Numbered from the stretch's first letter, positions 17,149-28,772 are shown. The stretch is DNA of 64,000 bases from Cognatundibacterium curvum (GCF_014284235.1 NZ_JACOGD010000005.1:124001-188000), one strand, 5' to 3'. Translations and numbers: made by a program. The notes: generated by a model from the letters alone, not told the origin.

Positions 17149-17883
17149 TCAGAGCTTGTTGACGCTCTCCAGCAACTGATCCACAAAATCCCCATCCGCA
17201 TCATTAAAGCGCAGCCGCACCGGATACCAGTTGAGTCCAGGTGCGAGCCAGATATCGAGTTGCTGATCTTTGGAGTCATGCGGTGGCGCCTTGCTGATAT
17301 GGATGCACTGGTATTCTCCGAGTGCTGTGCGGATGGTTTCTGTACCAATAACTTTGAAGGTCCAGGTTTCTGCATCGCGGCGGCCGGCAACAAACATTTT
17401 CCATTCGCTGCCTGTCGTGAAGCGCGCACTGGCGGCCCTGGCCTGAGCCACCAGTTGCCAGGTCGCGCTGCTGCGATCCTGTTCCCCGCCTTTAATCGGA
17501 TAGGTTTCAGCTGAAGCGCTGAATTTTATTTTTTTATTCTGGCGTTCAAAGACAGTCTGGGTTTCGGGCTTACCGAAGCGTTTCTCTGTGAACAGTTCCG
17601 GTGCCAGACCCTGTTCATCTATGCTACCCTGACTGCTGGTGTTGAGGATTTTTCCAACCAGTACCGCACGGGTTTCGCTCTGTATGCTGTATTTTCCATC
17701 TTGCTGTTGCCAGCGCACCAGCGCTGAGCCGCCTATGTTTAAGCCGCTTTGTCTGGCCTTAATGCTGTATTGAAGTTCTGCCGCAGGTGCCAGCTGGGTG
17801 GCTGGAAAACTGTCTGCTGCTAACGCTGCCAGACTTTGCCAAAGACATATACCAAGCAGACTGCGGATGATTGCGTGAGACAT
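17149..17883 (-). CDS. DUF3108 domain protein, exported
   Basis: 244 residues. A signal peptide is clear (MSHAIIRSLLGICLWQSLAA, cleavage near A-L-A-A-D). The mature part is the beta-rich DUF3108 domain: 'LQYSIKARQSGLNIGGSALV', 'YSIQSETRAVLVGKIL', 'GEYQCIHISK', and the hallmark end 'LDIWLAPGLNWYPVRLRF'. The domain probably sits in the periplasm or outer membrane; its role is not known. The ATG overlaps the stop of the preceding paralogue by one base. Followed by an intrinsic terminator. Confidence 0.85.
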   Translation of the reverse strand: MSHAIIRSLLGICLWQSLAALAADSFPATQLAPAAELQYSIKARQSGLNIGGSALVRWQQQDGKYSIQSETRAVLVGKILNTSSQGSIDEQGLAPELFTEKRFGKPETQTVFERQNKKIKFSASAETYPIKGGEQDRSSATWQLVAQARAASARFTTGSEWKMFVAGRRDAETWTFKVIGTETIRTALGEYQCIHISKAPPHDSKDQQLDIWLAPGLNWYPVRLRFNDADGDFVDQLLESVNKL

Positions 17884-19031
17884 CAGGAACTTCCTTTCTC
17901 GGGGTTGAGGATGGCGGTCACATATTGACTGGTGACCGTACCATTCGATTCAGTATTACGGATTTGCACCGGATACCATTGCCAGCCTGGAGCCAGCCAG
18001 ATTTCCAGCGTGGAATTATATTTTCCGGCGCGCGGCGGACGGATGATATGCCAGGTCTCCAGCTCGCCCATGCGGGTTTTCAAGACTTCTTTGGCCTGTA
18101 CCTGAAACAGGAATTCCTGCGCCTCGCGGTCTTCAGCCACCTGTACCCGCAATTGCTGTCCAGCCTGAAATAACTGCGGTGAACCTTTACCAAGTGCACT
18201 CAGTTGCAGGAAAATACTGGCACGGTCTTGCGCGCCAGCCTGTAAAGCGGTGCTGCGGTTGCTGGATGAGAAACTGATGGTCTGGCTGTCGTGTTGAAAA
18301 TGGGTGGCGGTCTCGCTGCGGTTACGCCGTTTCTCACTCATGGTCTGCGGCTGTAAACCAAATTCTGTCCAGTTTCCCTCGCTTTGCATCTGATACAAAT
18401 TTAATGTAGTGAGCAACAAATCAAGCCCGGCCTGGACTTTCACCTGATAACGGCCATTCTGAATATGAAACGCAATTTCACCCACCCCATAAACCGGATT
18501 TTTTCCCGGACTTTCGCTGACCAGCTTAGTCTTTAATACGGCGCTGTCCGGTGCTATCGCCGCATAGCCATGTAAGCTCAGACTTTGATCAGATTCGGTC
18601 AGTGGTGTCAGCACCGTGACCGGATCGAGCGTGATACTGCTGCTGAGCTCATTGAGTTGATGGAGCGAACCGGTTTGCGCACTTGCTTCCGATACCGTAC
18701 TTGCAGCGCCGATATTCTCGCTCAAGCTGATAATGGCCGCAGGTGGTGCAGGCATGGCCTGACTGCGCGCTGTGATCTGGGGCTGTTTACTTTCACCTGC
18801 AGGTGCACGTGGTGGTGGAGTCGGCGCAGCCCTTGCTGTAACTGTTGGCTTGACAGTCAGTTGCACCGTCACTGGTGCCAGCTTAGGGCTGACCGCTGGC
18901 GCAGGCCGTATGGCTGGTGCACCCCATTGCCACAGCAGCAGATGGCCCGCCAGCGCCAGGCCGGCAAACCACAGGTAGTACATGCATCCGGGCGGCGTCG
19001 CGCTCATCATCTGGCTGGGTGTGAAAGACAT
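17883..19031 (-). CDS. DUF3108 domain protein with membrane anchor and Pro-rich linker
   Basis: 382 residues. Layout: a short N-terminus, one transmembrane segment ('MYYLWFAGLALAGHLLLWQW', about 17-36), a Pro/Ala/Thr-rich linker (about 40-100, TonB-like in composition), then a C-terminal DUF3108 domain ending 'LEIWLAPGWQWYPVQIRN'. The same end motif occurs in the next gene, so the two are tandem paralogues differing in their N-termini. The stop overlaps the downstream start (TGATG), so they are coupled. This layout suggests an inner-membrane protein whose domain spans into the periplasm. Function unknown. Confidence 0.85.
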   Translation of the reverse strand: MSFTPSQMMSATPPGCMYYLWFAGLALAGHLLLWQWGAPAIRPAPAVSPKLAPVTVQLTVKPTVTARAAPTPPPRAPAGESKQPQITARSQAMPAPPAAIISLSENIGAASTVSEASAQTGSLHQLNELSSSITLDPVTVLTPLTESDQSLSLHGYAAIAPDSAVLKTKLVSESPGKNPVYGVGEIAFHIQNGRYQVKVQAGLDLLLTTLNLYQMQSEGNWTEFGLQPQTMSEKRRNRSETATHFQHDSQTISFSSSNRSTALQAGAQDRASIFLQLSALGKGSPQLFQAGQQLRVQVAEDREAQEFLFQVQAKEVLKTRMGELETWHIIRPPRAGKYNSTLEIWLAPGWQWYPVQIRNTESNGTVTSQYVTAILNPEKGSS

Positions 19032-19242
19032 ACGCGCAGTGTAAACCGAGTTAGTTCTGATCGCGATCAGAATTTTCCTGAGACTTCATGATGGCGCGTC
19101 AGGGTGCATGACATGCTCCCGACTTGAGCTTTCATAGTTGACGGACTGTCATTGCTGGTGCAAGATGAAATCTGCTCTTATGTCTGCTGCAGTGCTGTAC
19201 TCCGCTGTATGCGGCTATCCATGATACTAACCGGAGTAATCC

Positions 19243-20145
19243 ATGCAAAATCCTTTTACCGGCGCAGAAGCGCCTGGCCTGTCTCAGATGGCTGACCCGC
19301 TGGGTTTTATTAAAAAGCTGTGGGGCAGTATGCAGGTACCTGGCATGGTCACGCCACCGATGTCGCTCGATGAACTGGATAAGAAAATTCAGGATTTGAA
19401 GACAGTGGAATCCTGGCTGAATGTGAACATGAATATGCTGCGCGGTACCATACAGACGCTGGAAGTGCAGCGCGCCACGCTTGCTGCCTTACAGTCTCTG
19501 GGTGATAGTTTTGTACAGCAAACGCGAGAGGCGCAGCAGGCTGCCGCAGAAACCGCCGCTGCGGCCAGTGCCGGAGCTACATTTTCGAACGCAGGCTGGC
19601 CGATGTCAGCGGCCAGTGACAAGAATGCTGAAGCAGCCAGTGACAGCAGCAATGAGGCATCGCCTGCCGCAGCCGCAAAAGCAGCCGATGCCGCTAATGC
19701 AGCGGATGGAACGCACGCAGCAGACACCGCAGCCAGCCGGGAAACATCTACAGCTGAAGAGTCCGCCAACGCATTTTCTAATCCTGCGGTCTGGTGGAAT
19801 TTGCTGCAGGATCAGTTTAAGCAGGCTGTCAGTAAGGCGATGCAAGCTGAATCCGTTAGCAGCGAAAGCAATGCAGCAGAAGCGCAGCCGGAAGCTGAAA
19901 AAAAATCGCCCTCAGTCAAACCAGCCGTTAAGCCCGCCAGCACGAAGAGTGCGAACACTGCCAGGCCAGCTGCGGGCAAAACGGCGGCGCGTGCAAAAGT
20001 CAGTAAAGCCAGTTCAGCAAAACCTGCATCAGCAAGCAAAAAGAGCGGCGCCGCCGCCCCGAAAAAAACGCAGAGCCGTTCCGCTGCCAGCACCCAGATT
20101 AAAACCAGAGTACCGCTCAAGACTAAGAAGCAGTCTGTGAAATAA
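19243..20145 (+). CDS. phaM: PhaM-like polyhydroxyalkanoate granule-associated protein
   Basis: 300 residues. The N-terminal 95 residues match PhaM of Cupriavidus: 'DPLGFIKKLWGSMQVPGMV', 'SLDELDKKIQDLKTVESWLN' and 'MNMLRGTIQTLEVQRATL'. PhaM activates the PHB synthase PhaC and tethers granules to the nucleoid. The middle is Ala-rich and low complexity. The last 90 residues are Lys/Ala/Pro-rich, histone-like, as in PhaM's DNA-binding tail. Codon choice in the low-complexity part produces long overlapping frames on both strands that are not genes. It is divergent from the DUF3108 pair across about 210 bases. Confidence 0.88.
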   Translation: MQNPFTGAEAPGLSQMADPLGFIKKLWGSMQVPGMVTPPMSLDELDKKIQDLKTVESWLNVNMNMLRGTIQTLEVQRATLAALQSLGDSFVQQTREAQQAAAETAAAASAGATFSNAGWPMSAASDKNAEAASDSSNEASPAAAAKAADAANAADGTHAADTAASRETSTAEESANAFSNPAVWWNLLQDQFKQAVSKAMQAESVSSESNAAEAQPEAEKKSPSVKPAVKPASTKSANTARPAAGKTAARAKVSKASSAKPASASKKSGAAAPKKTQSRSAASTQIKTRVPLKTKKQSVK

Positions 20146-20191
20146 TCAAATAAGCAGCTCAGCAGATCAGCGAACGGCTGATTAGACATGG

Positions 20192-20235
20192 AAAAAACGC
20201 TGGTTTAGCTCAGCATGCGCTATCCAGCGTTTTTT
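20192..20235. terminator. Bidirectional intrinsic terminator between phaM and a lipoprotein gene
   Basis: A perfect stem AAAAAACGCTGG (20192-20203) / CCAGCGTTTTTT (20224-20235), with A- and T-runs at the two ends, lies between two converging genes and can serve both directions. Confidence 0.85.
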
Positions 20236-20244
20236 GTATCTGCT

Positions 20245-21165
20245 TCAGTTCTGTGCTGCGCTCAGTGCCGCTTTCAGATCGCTGTCAGTCCAGTTCAGCG
20301 TACGGCTTTCTTTCGTCGCTTCACAAGTAATGGTCAGCTGGCTCAGGCTGATCAGTTGTACGCTCACATTCACACAGGCTGTGCTGCTGCCACCGACGGC
20401 GACATTGTATTTACCGGCGGTAGGACGGGTCGTCATGCCATTGGATTCAGAACCAAATACGATATTGCCCAGATTGACCACACGATTTGCCGCGCCATTA
20501 TTACGGGTATAGAAAAACCCATTGGCGATGCTCAGACTGCTGCCAGTATTGCTGGCATTGCCTGCTACTGCGGTCATACTGTAATTGCCAGTGCCCAGGC
20601 TGAAGCTGGCAACACCGCTGCCGATCTGGGTCACATCTTTACTGCTGTCGCTGGTGTCATCGGTGGCGGTGAAGCTGGCGCTGCTGATCTGGTATTGGGT
20701 CACCGCCAGATTGTCACCGACATTCACCTTGATCGCGCCGCTGCTTTGGAAGTTAAGCATTTTAATGCTGCCGATCTGATTAGGCACACCGCTGAAGGCA
20801 CCCTGATACGCGTTATCGGCCGGGAAGCGGCGTATGCAATTGTTCATGCTGGTGGTGCCACCGGCATAGCTGACGCTGCCACCCTTAGGGCAATTACCGG
20901 TGTTGCCGGCAATGACGGCAAAATCATGCAGGCCTGCGACCATTTGTGATGCAGTCCAGCTCTCAGCAAACACTTTCAATGCCTCGGTCAAACCCGCAGA
21001 GCTGCCTGCACCCGAACTGCCGCCAGAGCTGCCACCTGAGCTGCTGCCGCTGGAACCGCTGCTGTTGCTGCTGGCATTTCCTGCATTGTCACTGCCGCCG
21101 CCACAAGCGCTCAGTGCAGCGATCAGACTCAGAATAAGCAGGCTGGATGGAATACTTTTTTTCAT
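20245..21165 (-). CDS. Lipoprotein with Gly/Ser-repeat linker, unknown function
   Basis: 306 residues. A lipoprotein signal is present: MKKSIPSSLLILSLIAALSAC with Cys21, followed by G-G-G-S. Residues 25-57 are a low-complexity Gly/Ser linker built of S-S-G units, then a beta-rich domain. Four cysteines in the mature part (in 'NTGNCPKGG', 'MNNCIRRF', 'STACVNVS', 'TITCEATK') could form two disulfides in the periplasm. I do not recognise the family. It stands alone, with the STPK gene upstream on the same strand 73 bases away. Confidence 0.75.
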   Translation of the reverse strand: MKKSIPSSLLILSLIAALSACGGGSDNAGNASSNSSGSSGSSSGGSSGGSSGAGSSAGLTEALKVFAESWTASQMVAGLHDFAVIAGNTGNCPKGGSVSYAGGTTSMNNCIRRFPADNAYQGAFSGVPNQIGSIKMLNFQSSGAIKVNVGDNLAVTQYQISSASFTATDDTSDSSKDVTQIGSGVASFSLGTGNYSMTAVAGNASNTGSSLSIANGFFYTRNNGAANRVVNLGNIVFGSESNGMTTRPTAGKYNVAVGGSSTACVNVSVQLISLSQLTITCEATKESRTLNWTDSDLKAALSAAQN

Positions 21166-21238
21166 ACTGTCCTCGTTGTGAATGAATCAGAAATAATGGG
21201 TCTTCATTCGCTAAGACGGTGTAGCGAGAAAAAAAGCG

Positions 21239-24166
21239 TCACAGGCTCTGATTTTTTTCCAAGGCTTGCTGTAATGCTGTGCGGGTTTGCTGTTGCCAGA
21301 CACTGTCGGCAGGATCATCCATACCTGCACGCATTTGTAATGCGAGCCTGAAAGCAGCGATGGCTTGTGGATATTGCGCACGCTGCAAATAAATCCATCC
21401 CAGCGCTTCTTGCAAATTCACGCTTTGACCACGCCAGTAGTCAGCTTGCTGCGGTGTTTGCAAATCCTGATAGTCAGCCTGGATGCGTCGTAAGTCTTCA
21501 TCTGTTTTGCTGACGGGCAGGCGTGCCAGTTCGCGCCAGGCCAGACTGCGCGAATAATCAGCACGGTTGTTTGCATAGCTGATGCTCTGGCGATAGAGTT
21601 GAGCGGCCAGTGCAAAATCCCGCTTGCGCAGTGCAAGCTCACCCTGTACCAGCAGACCGCCAAGTGCGCGTTTTTTTTGATCTGGCCAGTATTGTTCACG
21701 TAATTGCTGGCTGTGGCGCACATGTTGTTGTGCGAGTTCAGTCTCGCCCTGCATGGCCCAGGCTATGCCACAGTGATCGGCTGCCATTAAACGCAGTCGC
21801 GGATAACTGATGGTTGCCTGCATATCGATGTTGCGGCAGACTTGCAGCATCTGTGCCAGATTACCTGTTCTGAGCAAAAGCCGTAAATAACCGACCTGTG
21901 CGCTCTCCAGATAGTCGGGTTTTTGGGTGCGCCATTCTGGTAGCAATACAATGTCATAAGCGGTGCGCGCCTGTTGCAGCGCCTCGGATCTGCGCGTTGA
22001 ATCGGCCAGTACATTCGCGATATACAGTCTGGCTTCCGATACGCGGTAATGATGTTTGCCCCAGACCTGTTCCATATTGTGCATGGCCTGGATCGCGACC
22101 TGGCTGGATTCGGCCGGGCGTCCGAGTTTATCCAGACAGATCGCCACGCCCTGACGCGCTTCCGCAGTTTGCCAGTTATTTTCGCCGAATTCCAGCAGCC
22201 GCACTTGTAAGGCTTCCTGATACGCGGCCAGTGCCTTGTCGGTCTGGTCAGAATTCAAATAGGCCATCGCCATACTGACCAGTGCATAGCCCAGCTCATT
22301 CCGGTTTGCACTGTTGCGTGCCAGTGTGATGGCCTGTTCCAGATGCTGGAAAATCCGTGGGTCATTCGCTGCATATAATTTGCTCGCACATTGCCCGGCC
22401 TTTCTGTGGGCTTGCGCCAGTTGCTCGCCGCTGGCTGCTGCATGCCGGAATATAGCCAGTGCCTGCGTAGTTTGCTGACACGCGCGCTGATGCTGACCGA
22501 CACTGGCCAGCCAGTCCACGCTGTCGATCAGTGCATTCGCATACTCACTGCTTTGCTCTCCATACACCTGTTTTGCCAGTGCCAGATTATGCTCATATAG
22601 GGTGCTGGCTGCGTCGCTCAGACCAAGCTGAATAGCGAGTTGGCCCAGATCATGAGTCAGCTTGCTACTTTCGGTAGGCAGTGCAGAAAAATCCCTGACG
22701 GCGTTTTGTATGCCGGTTGCGACCAGATCTTTCAGACTCAGATCGCGTCTGGCCAGGTCAGGGTCCGGTTTTTGTTCAGGATTAAAAATACGCAGCACGA
22801 ATTGATACATGGCTTGCGCACGATCCGCCTCCTGCCGTGCCTTATTCGCCTGAAACAGCGCGATTGCACCGGTGCTGAGTACCACGCTGAGTAACAGCAC
22901 ACTCAAGGCAGTCAGCGCGCGATAACGCTGTACAAAACAGCTACTGCGATACCAGAAATTGTCTGGCCGCGCACTGACGGGTTCCCGGTTCAGATAGCGG
23001 CGCAAATCGCTGGCCAGCGCATGCGCAGTCGGATAGCGCAGCTCAGGCGATTTTTGCAGCGCTTTATGCAGGATGGCGTCCAGATCCCCCTGCAATTGCT
23101 GACGCAGTTTACGGTCATTCGCACGGCTGGACGCAGACGCAGCCGGCTGCTGCAAAATGGCATACTCGAGCGCGCGTCGTGAACGGTCTTCCGGCTGATA
23201 TGGACTATGTCCAGTCAGCAGTTCGTAGAGCACCACACCGAGTGAGTACACATCGGTGGTAATACCGACTTCTTCGCCGCGCAGCTGCTCCGGCGACGCA
23301 TAGCGCCAGGTCACGGGCTTGCCCTGAATTGCTTTGATACCTGTCAGTGCCTGTGGTTCGTCACTGTGATCTGCCTGCAAAATATGGGCAATCCCAAAAT
23401 CCAGCAGACGTACATACCCTTCGCTGGTGACCAGAATATTGGAGGGTTTCAGATCGCGGTGTACCACCAGACGCGAGTGAGCGTACTGCACAGCAGAACA
23501 GGCCTGCACCATCAGTCTGACCCTTGCAGCTGTATCCAGCCCCTGGCTGTGACACCAATCCTGGATATGCATGCCTGCTACATATTCGAGTGCGAGCCAG
23601 CTTTGCTGAGCGTTATCCATACCGGCATCGTACAGACGTGCAATATGCGGATGTACCAGTTGCGCCAGGATGTCGCGTTCGCGCGCAAAGCGCTCCACTA
23701 CCCGTTCTGACAGCGTATCGGCATGCGGTAATTTTAAGGCGACTTCGCGCCGGAACTCGCCTTCTTTGACTGCCAGCCAGACGCTGGCCATGCCGCCTTC
23801 ACCGAGTTTGCGCAGCAGGCGCCAGGGGCCGATCTGGCTGTCAGGCTGGTAATTGCGGCGCAGGCTCAGGCTGCCGTCATCCGTCAGCGTGATTTTCGGA
23901 ATCGTCGACATGAAATCGTCTTGTTCCGCTTGCCAGTGTGCCTGTGCCAGGCTGTACAGACGCGCGCGCAAGTGTTGCTGTGGCGGCGGCAGATGTTGCA
24001 GGAATTCGCGCTGCTGATCTGCGGAGAGTTCCAGCAGTTCATCGAGCAGGGCAGAGAGGATGTGCCAGTCTTGCGTCTGGGTGCTCAAGGCTGAACTCCG
24101 CTTAGTTTCCGTTGTGTCTGGATTTGCATATGGCTCATAACGCACTGACCTGCAAAAAAGCGCCAT
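21239..24166 (-). CDS. Transmembrane serine/threonine protein kinase with TPR-like C-terminus
   Basis: 975 residues. A helical N-terminal domain (about 30-85) precedes a complete Hanks kinase (about 113-395): Gly loop 'LGEGGMASVW', K145 in 'VALKLP', 'VHRDLKPSN' (D238), 'LDFGIAH' (D256), 'WRYASPEQLRG'. One transmembrane helix follows at 418-439. The rest, which should be periplasmic, is helical repeat sequence resembling TPRs, for example 'ALAAYQEALQVRLLEFGE' and 'AIAAFRLALQMRAG'. An alternative TTG start at 24088 has a better-placed GGAG. An ECF sigma factor gene ends 57 bases upstream, and such sigma-kinase pairs are a known arrangement in which the kinase controls the sigma factor. Confidence 0.9.
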   Translation of the reverse strand: MALFCRSVRYEPYANPDTTETKRSSALSTQTQDWHILSALLDELLELSADQQREFLQHLPPPQQHLRARLYSLAQAHWQAEQDDFMSTIPKITLTDDGSLSLRRNYQPDSQIGPWRLLRKLGEGGMASVWLAVKEGEFRREVALKLPHADTLSERVVERFARERDILAQLVHPHIARLYDAGMDNAQQSWLALEYVAGMHIQDWCHSQGLDTAARVRLMVQACSAVQYAHSRLVVHRDLKPSNILVTSEGYVRLLDFGIAHILQADHSDEPQALTGIKAIQGKPVTWRYASPEQLRGEEVGITTDVYSLGVVLYELLTGHSPYQPEDRSRRALEYAILQQPAASASSRANDRKLRQQLQGDLDAILHKALQKSPELRYPTAHALASDLRRYLNREPVSARPDNFWYRSSCFVQRYRALTALSVLLLSVVLSTGAIALFQANKARQEADRAQAMYQFVLRIFNPEQKPDPDLARRDLSLKDLVATGIQNAVRDFSALPTESSKLTHDLGQLAIQLGLSDAASTLYEHNLALAKQVYGEQSSEYANALIDSVDWLASVGQHQRACQQTTQALAIFRHAAASGEQLAQAHRKAGQCASKLYAANDPRIFQHLEQAITLARNSANRNELGYALVSMAMAYLNSDQTDKALAAYQEALQVRLLEFGENNWQTAEARQGVAICLDKLGRPAESSQVAIQAMHNMEQVWGKHHYRVSEARLYIANVLADSTRRSEALQQARTAYDIVLLPEWRTQKPDYLESAQVGYLRLLLRTGNLAQMLQVCRNIDMQATISYPRLRLMAADHCGIAWAMQGETELAQQHVRHSQQLREQYWPDQKKRALGGLLVQGELALRKRDFALAAQLYRQSISYANNRADYSRSLAWRELARLPVSKTDEDLRRIQADYQDLQTPQQADYWRGQSVNLQEALGWIYLQRAQYPQAIAAFRLALQMRAGMDDPADSVWQQQTRTALQQALEKNQSL

Positions 24167-24223
24167 CGCGTGAAAAAAAAGAGCATGGGCGACGAAGATA
24201 GGCTAACAGTTTGGGCAGATGGC

Positions 24224-24775
24224 TTAGCGGCGCAAAGCTTCATACAGCCAGGCACGTGCTTTCAGCCAGTCACGTTGCACAGTACGTCTGGCGATGCCAA
24301 GGAATTCAGCTGCTTCTTCCTCAGTGAGACCGGCGAAATAGCGCAATTCGACCAGCTGGGCCAGCCGTGGTTCCAGTTGTTCCAGTTCAGACAAGGCTTC
24401 ATGGACACGCAATAGTTCAGAGGTATCGGGATGGCTGATGATCAGCTCTTCATCGAGCGAAATATGATCCACGTCACCGCCATGCCGCTGCGCCTGACGT
24501 TTGCGTACATAATCGATGACTATTGTACGCATCGCTTTGGCGGCATAGGCCAGAAAAAAATGACGCTGAGCGCCTGGTAATTGCTGCAGATTCTGTAAAC
24601 GCAGCCATAACTCAGCGATCAGTTCCGTGGTGTTGAGCAAGGTCAGATGACCGCTACGGCGCAGACGTGATTTCGCGAGCTGACGCAAATCCGGATAAAT
24701 CATTTGCATCAGGCGCCCGGTCGCGTCAGGATCACCCAGACGTGCTTGTTGGAATACCGTGGCAAAGTCCTGCAT
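24224..24775 (-). CDS. ECF sigma factor of the kinase-associated type
   Basis: 183 residues from ATG 24775; an in-frame GTG at 24820 would add 15. Region 2 is 'YPDLRQLAKSRLRR ... ELIAELWLRL' with 'AKAMRTIVIDYVRKRQA'; region 4 is 'LVELRYFAGLTEEEAAEFLG' plus 'RRTVQRDWLKARAWL'. It matches the TIGR02999 (Sig-70_X6) group. In region 2.2, where most ECF factors have the acidic D-A-E-D motif that contacts RNA polymerase, this protein reads N-T-T-E (48-51). In Vibrio EcfP the analogous position is a threonine that must be phosphorylated by its partner kinase PknT. No anti-sigma gene is present; the next gene is a kinase. Phosphorylation control here is inference. Confidence 0.88.
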   Translation of the reverse strand: MQDFATVFQQARLGDPDATGRLMQMIYPDLRQLAKSRLRRSGHLTLLNTTELIAELWLRLQNLQQLPGAQRHFFLAYAAKAMRTIVIDYVRKRQAQRHGGDVDHISLDEELIISHPDTSELLRVHEALSELEQLEPRLAQLVELRYFAGLTEEEAAEFLGIARRTVQRDWLKARAWLYEALRR

Positions 24776-24987
24776 AGCGTGTAAGCAGATTAATAAAATG
24801 GCTATTGTATCGGACTTCACTGTCTGATCTCATATTCTGCGCGCCGGCTGTGGTACATCCTGCACGTTTGGCCCCAGGTCTGACCTGAGATTTGGTGAAT
24901 CTGCGCAAATAAGGTATGTTCACGCACAATATGGCGTTACCCGGATAGAGCGATATAAGCGGGCTTAATTTACACCTTAGACGAACA

Positions 24988-25803
24988 ATGAAAATCAGAC
25001 TGATACCGCCTTTATTTAGTCGTATTCTGTTGCCAGCGTTTGTAATGCTGTTTGTGCTGCTGACTGTTATCAGCGGAAGTGCCCGCGCACAGACGAAGCC
25101 GGTAGCGCTGTTTTTGCAGGAAAATCTGGATATCCATGGAACGCAGTTACCCATCGATAAAGACCTGGAAAGAATCCTCATTTATTTCGAACGCGAATCG
25201 GGCTTGCGTTTTGACTGGCGTATGTTGCCCTGGAACCGCGCCCAGATGTTGGGTCGCAATGGCGATGGCATCGTATTCGGACTATCCAAATCACCGGAAC
25301 GGCTTAAGTATTTTCAGTTTTCCCAGCCTGTCGTGAGTGAAAAAATCTGGGCCGTTACCTATGGTGAACCACGTCAGAATTTCCGTACGCTGGAAGACTT
25401 ACGAGGCAAAGTGGTGAGCATAGGCCGGGGTTTCAGTCATGGGATGGATTTTGAAAAAGCCAGGAATGTAGTTTTTACGGTGCAGGAGGATTCGGCTTCG
25501 TCTGGTGCGCGCTTCAAAAAGCTCATGAATAAACGCAGTGATCTGATGCTGTGGCCAGTCCGCCAGCTGAATACTGCGGCGCAGGTCGAGGATTATCTGA
25601 ACAATAAACTGATCCCTGGTTTCAATGATCCGGAATTGAAGGGCAAGCGTTTTCATGTGTCGCAAAAGCCTGTGTTCTACGATACCGTGCATTTTGCGGT
25701 CGCTCAGGGCCAGTATCAGGAAGAATTAGCCCGGCTCAATGAAGTAATACGGCGCGGTACTGAGAGTGGCGAGCTGCCGAAGCTGATGGCTAAGTTTTAT
25801 TAG
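24988..25803 (+). CDS. Periplasmic binding-protein-like protein (family 3 fold)
   Basis: 271 residues with a signal peptide (hydrophobic stretch 14-30, cleavage about A-R-A-Q). The mature part has the family 3 solute-binding arrangement, 'LERILIYFERESGLRFDWRM', 'DGIVFGLSKSPERLKYFQFS', 'LRGKVVSIGRGFSHG'. The group is common in Burkholderiales and related gamma-proteobacteria as single genes without a transporter. Ligand unknown. The 3' end overlaps by 14 bases the 3' end of the convergent PadR gene. Confidence 0.8.
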   Translation: MKIRLIPPLFSRILLPAFVMLFVLLTVISGSARAQTKPVALFLQENLDIHGTQLPIDKDLERILIYFERESGLRFDWRMLPWNRAQMLGRNGDGIVFGLSKSPERLKYFQFSQPVVSEKIWAVTYGEPRQNFRTLEDLRGKVVSIGRGFSHGMDFEKARNVVFTVQEDSASSGARFKKLMNKRSDLMLWPVRQLNTAAQVEDYLNNKLIPGFNDPELKGKRFHVSQKPVFYDTVHFAVAQGQYQEELARLNEVIRRGTESGELPKLMAKFY

Positions 25804-26341
25804 TAGCTTGAGCTAGCTGCTGCAAAGTCTGTAAGGCCTCTTTGGTCCAGGCAATGCGGCCTTCTTCATAGGCGATACCGGCTTTCAGGATCAGATAATG
25901 AATCTGCGCTTCGCGCCCGGCTTCGAGTGCGCTGAAATCGCGCTGTTCAATAGCGCGGTAAGTGGCTAATTCCTGCTCATGTAATTGCAGTCGTTTTTCC
26001 AGTTCTTCCAGCATGCCCAGTGGCCCAACCGCCGCATCTGCCCTGAGTTTCAGCATCAGTTCATCCCGCAGGCGCAGTGGCGCGCTGCTCTCGGCAGCCC
26101 AGCGTTGTAATTCAGCACGCCCGGCTGGCAGCACATCAAATTGCTTTTTACCGGCGCGACCACCTTCGACTTCACTGGACGAAACCCAGCCCTGCTGCTC
26201 CATCCGTGCCAGCTCACGGTAAATCTGCTGATGCGTGGCATGCCAGAAATAGCCTATCGACTTATCAAAGCGACGCGCCAGCTCATAGCCTGAGCAAGGC
26301 TTTTCTATGATCGAGGTCAGCAGGGCGTGTTGTAAAGACAT
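25790..26341 (-). CDS. PadR family transcriptional regulator
   Basis: 183 residues. The N-terminal winged helix is typical of PadR: 'MSLQHALLTSIIEKPCSGYE', then 'GYFWHATHQQIYRELARME' and 'GWVSSSEVEG'. A C-terminal helical dimerisation part (about 100-180, 'LQLHEQELATYRAIEQRDF') places it in the PadR subfamily with a Vir-type C-terminal domain. It is divergent from fadH, and a perfect 8-base-arm palindrome lies 47 bases upstream of its start, so it probably regulates itself and perhaps fadH. Inducers of this family are often phenolics or fatty-acid derivatives; which applies here is not visible. Confidence 0.88.
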   Translation of the reverse strand: MSLQHALLTSIIEKPCSGYELARRFDKSIGYFWHATHQQIYRELARMEQQGWVSSSEVEGGRAGKKQFDVLPAGRAELQRWAAESSAPLRLRDELMLKLRADAAVGPLGMLEELEKRLQLHEQELATYRAIEQRDFSALEAGREAQIHYLILKAGIAYEEGRIAWTKEALQTLQQLAQATNKT

Positions 26342-28669
<2,328 letters not shown>

Positions 28670-28701
28670 GTCGCGTATTTATCATCCGCTAAACACGTAA
28701 C

Positions 28702-28734
28702 AAAAAAGGGAGCGCAACAGCGCTCCTTTTTTTT
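28702..28734. terminator. Intrinsic terminator between fadH and the MHS transporter gene
   Basis: AAAAAAGGGAGCGC-AACA-GCGCTCCTTTTTTTT: a GC stem with one wobble pair, flanked by A- and T-runs, between two converging genes; usable in both directions. Confidence 0.85.
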
Positions 28735-28772
28735 CATGCCGGACTTTTGCTGTCCTGACCGCATGCCTTTAC

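Noticed and set aside
19481-20140. 219-codon frame overlapping phaM on the same strand
   Set aside because: Produced by the Ala/Lys-rich low-complexity coding of phaM in another frame; composition (Arg/Pro/Gln) is not protein-like.
20990-21090. Short tandem repeat of Ser/Gly codons looking like a satellite
   Set aside because: It lies within the lipoprotein gene and encodes its flexible linker; units are irregular.
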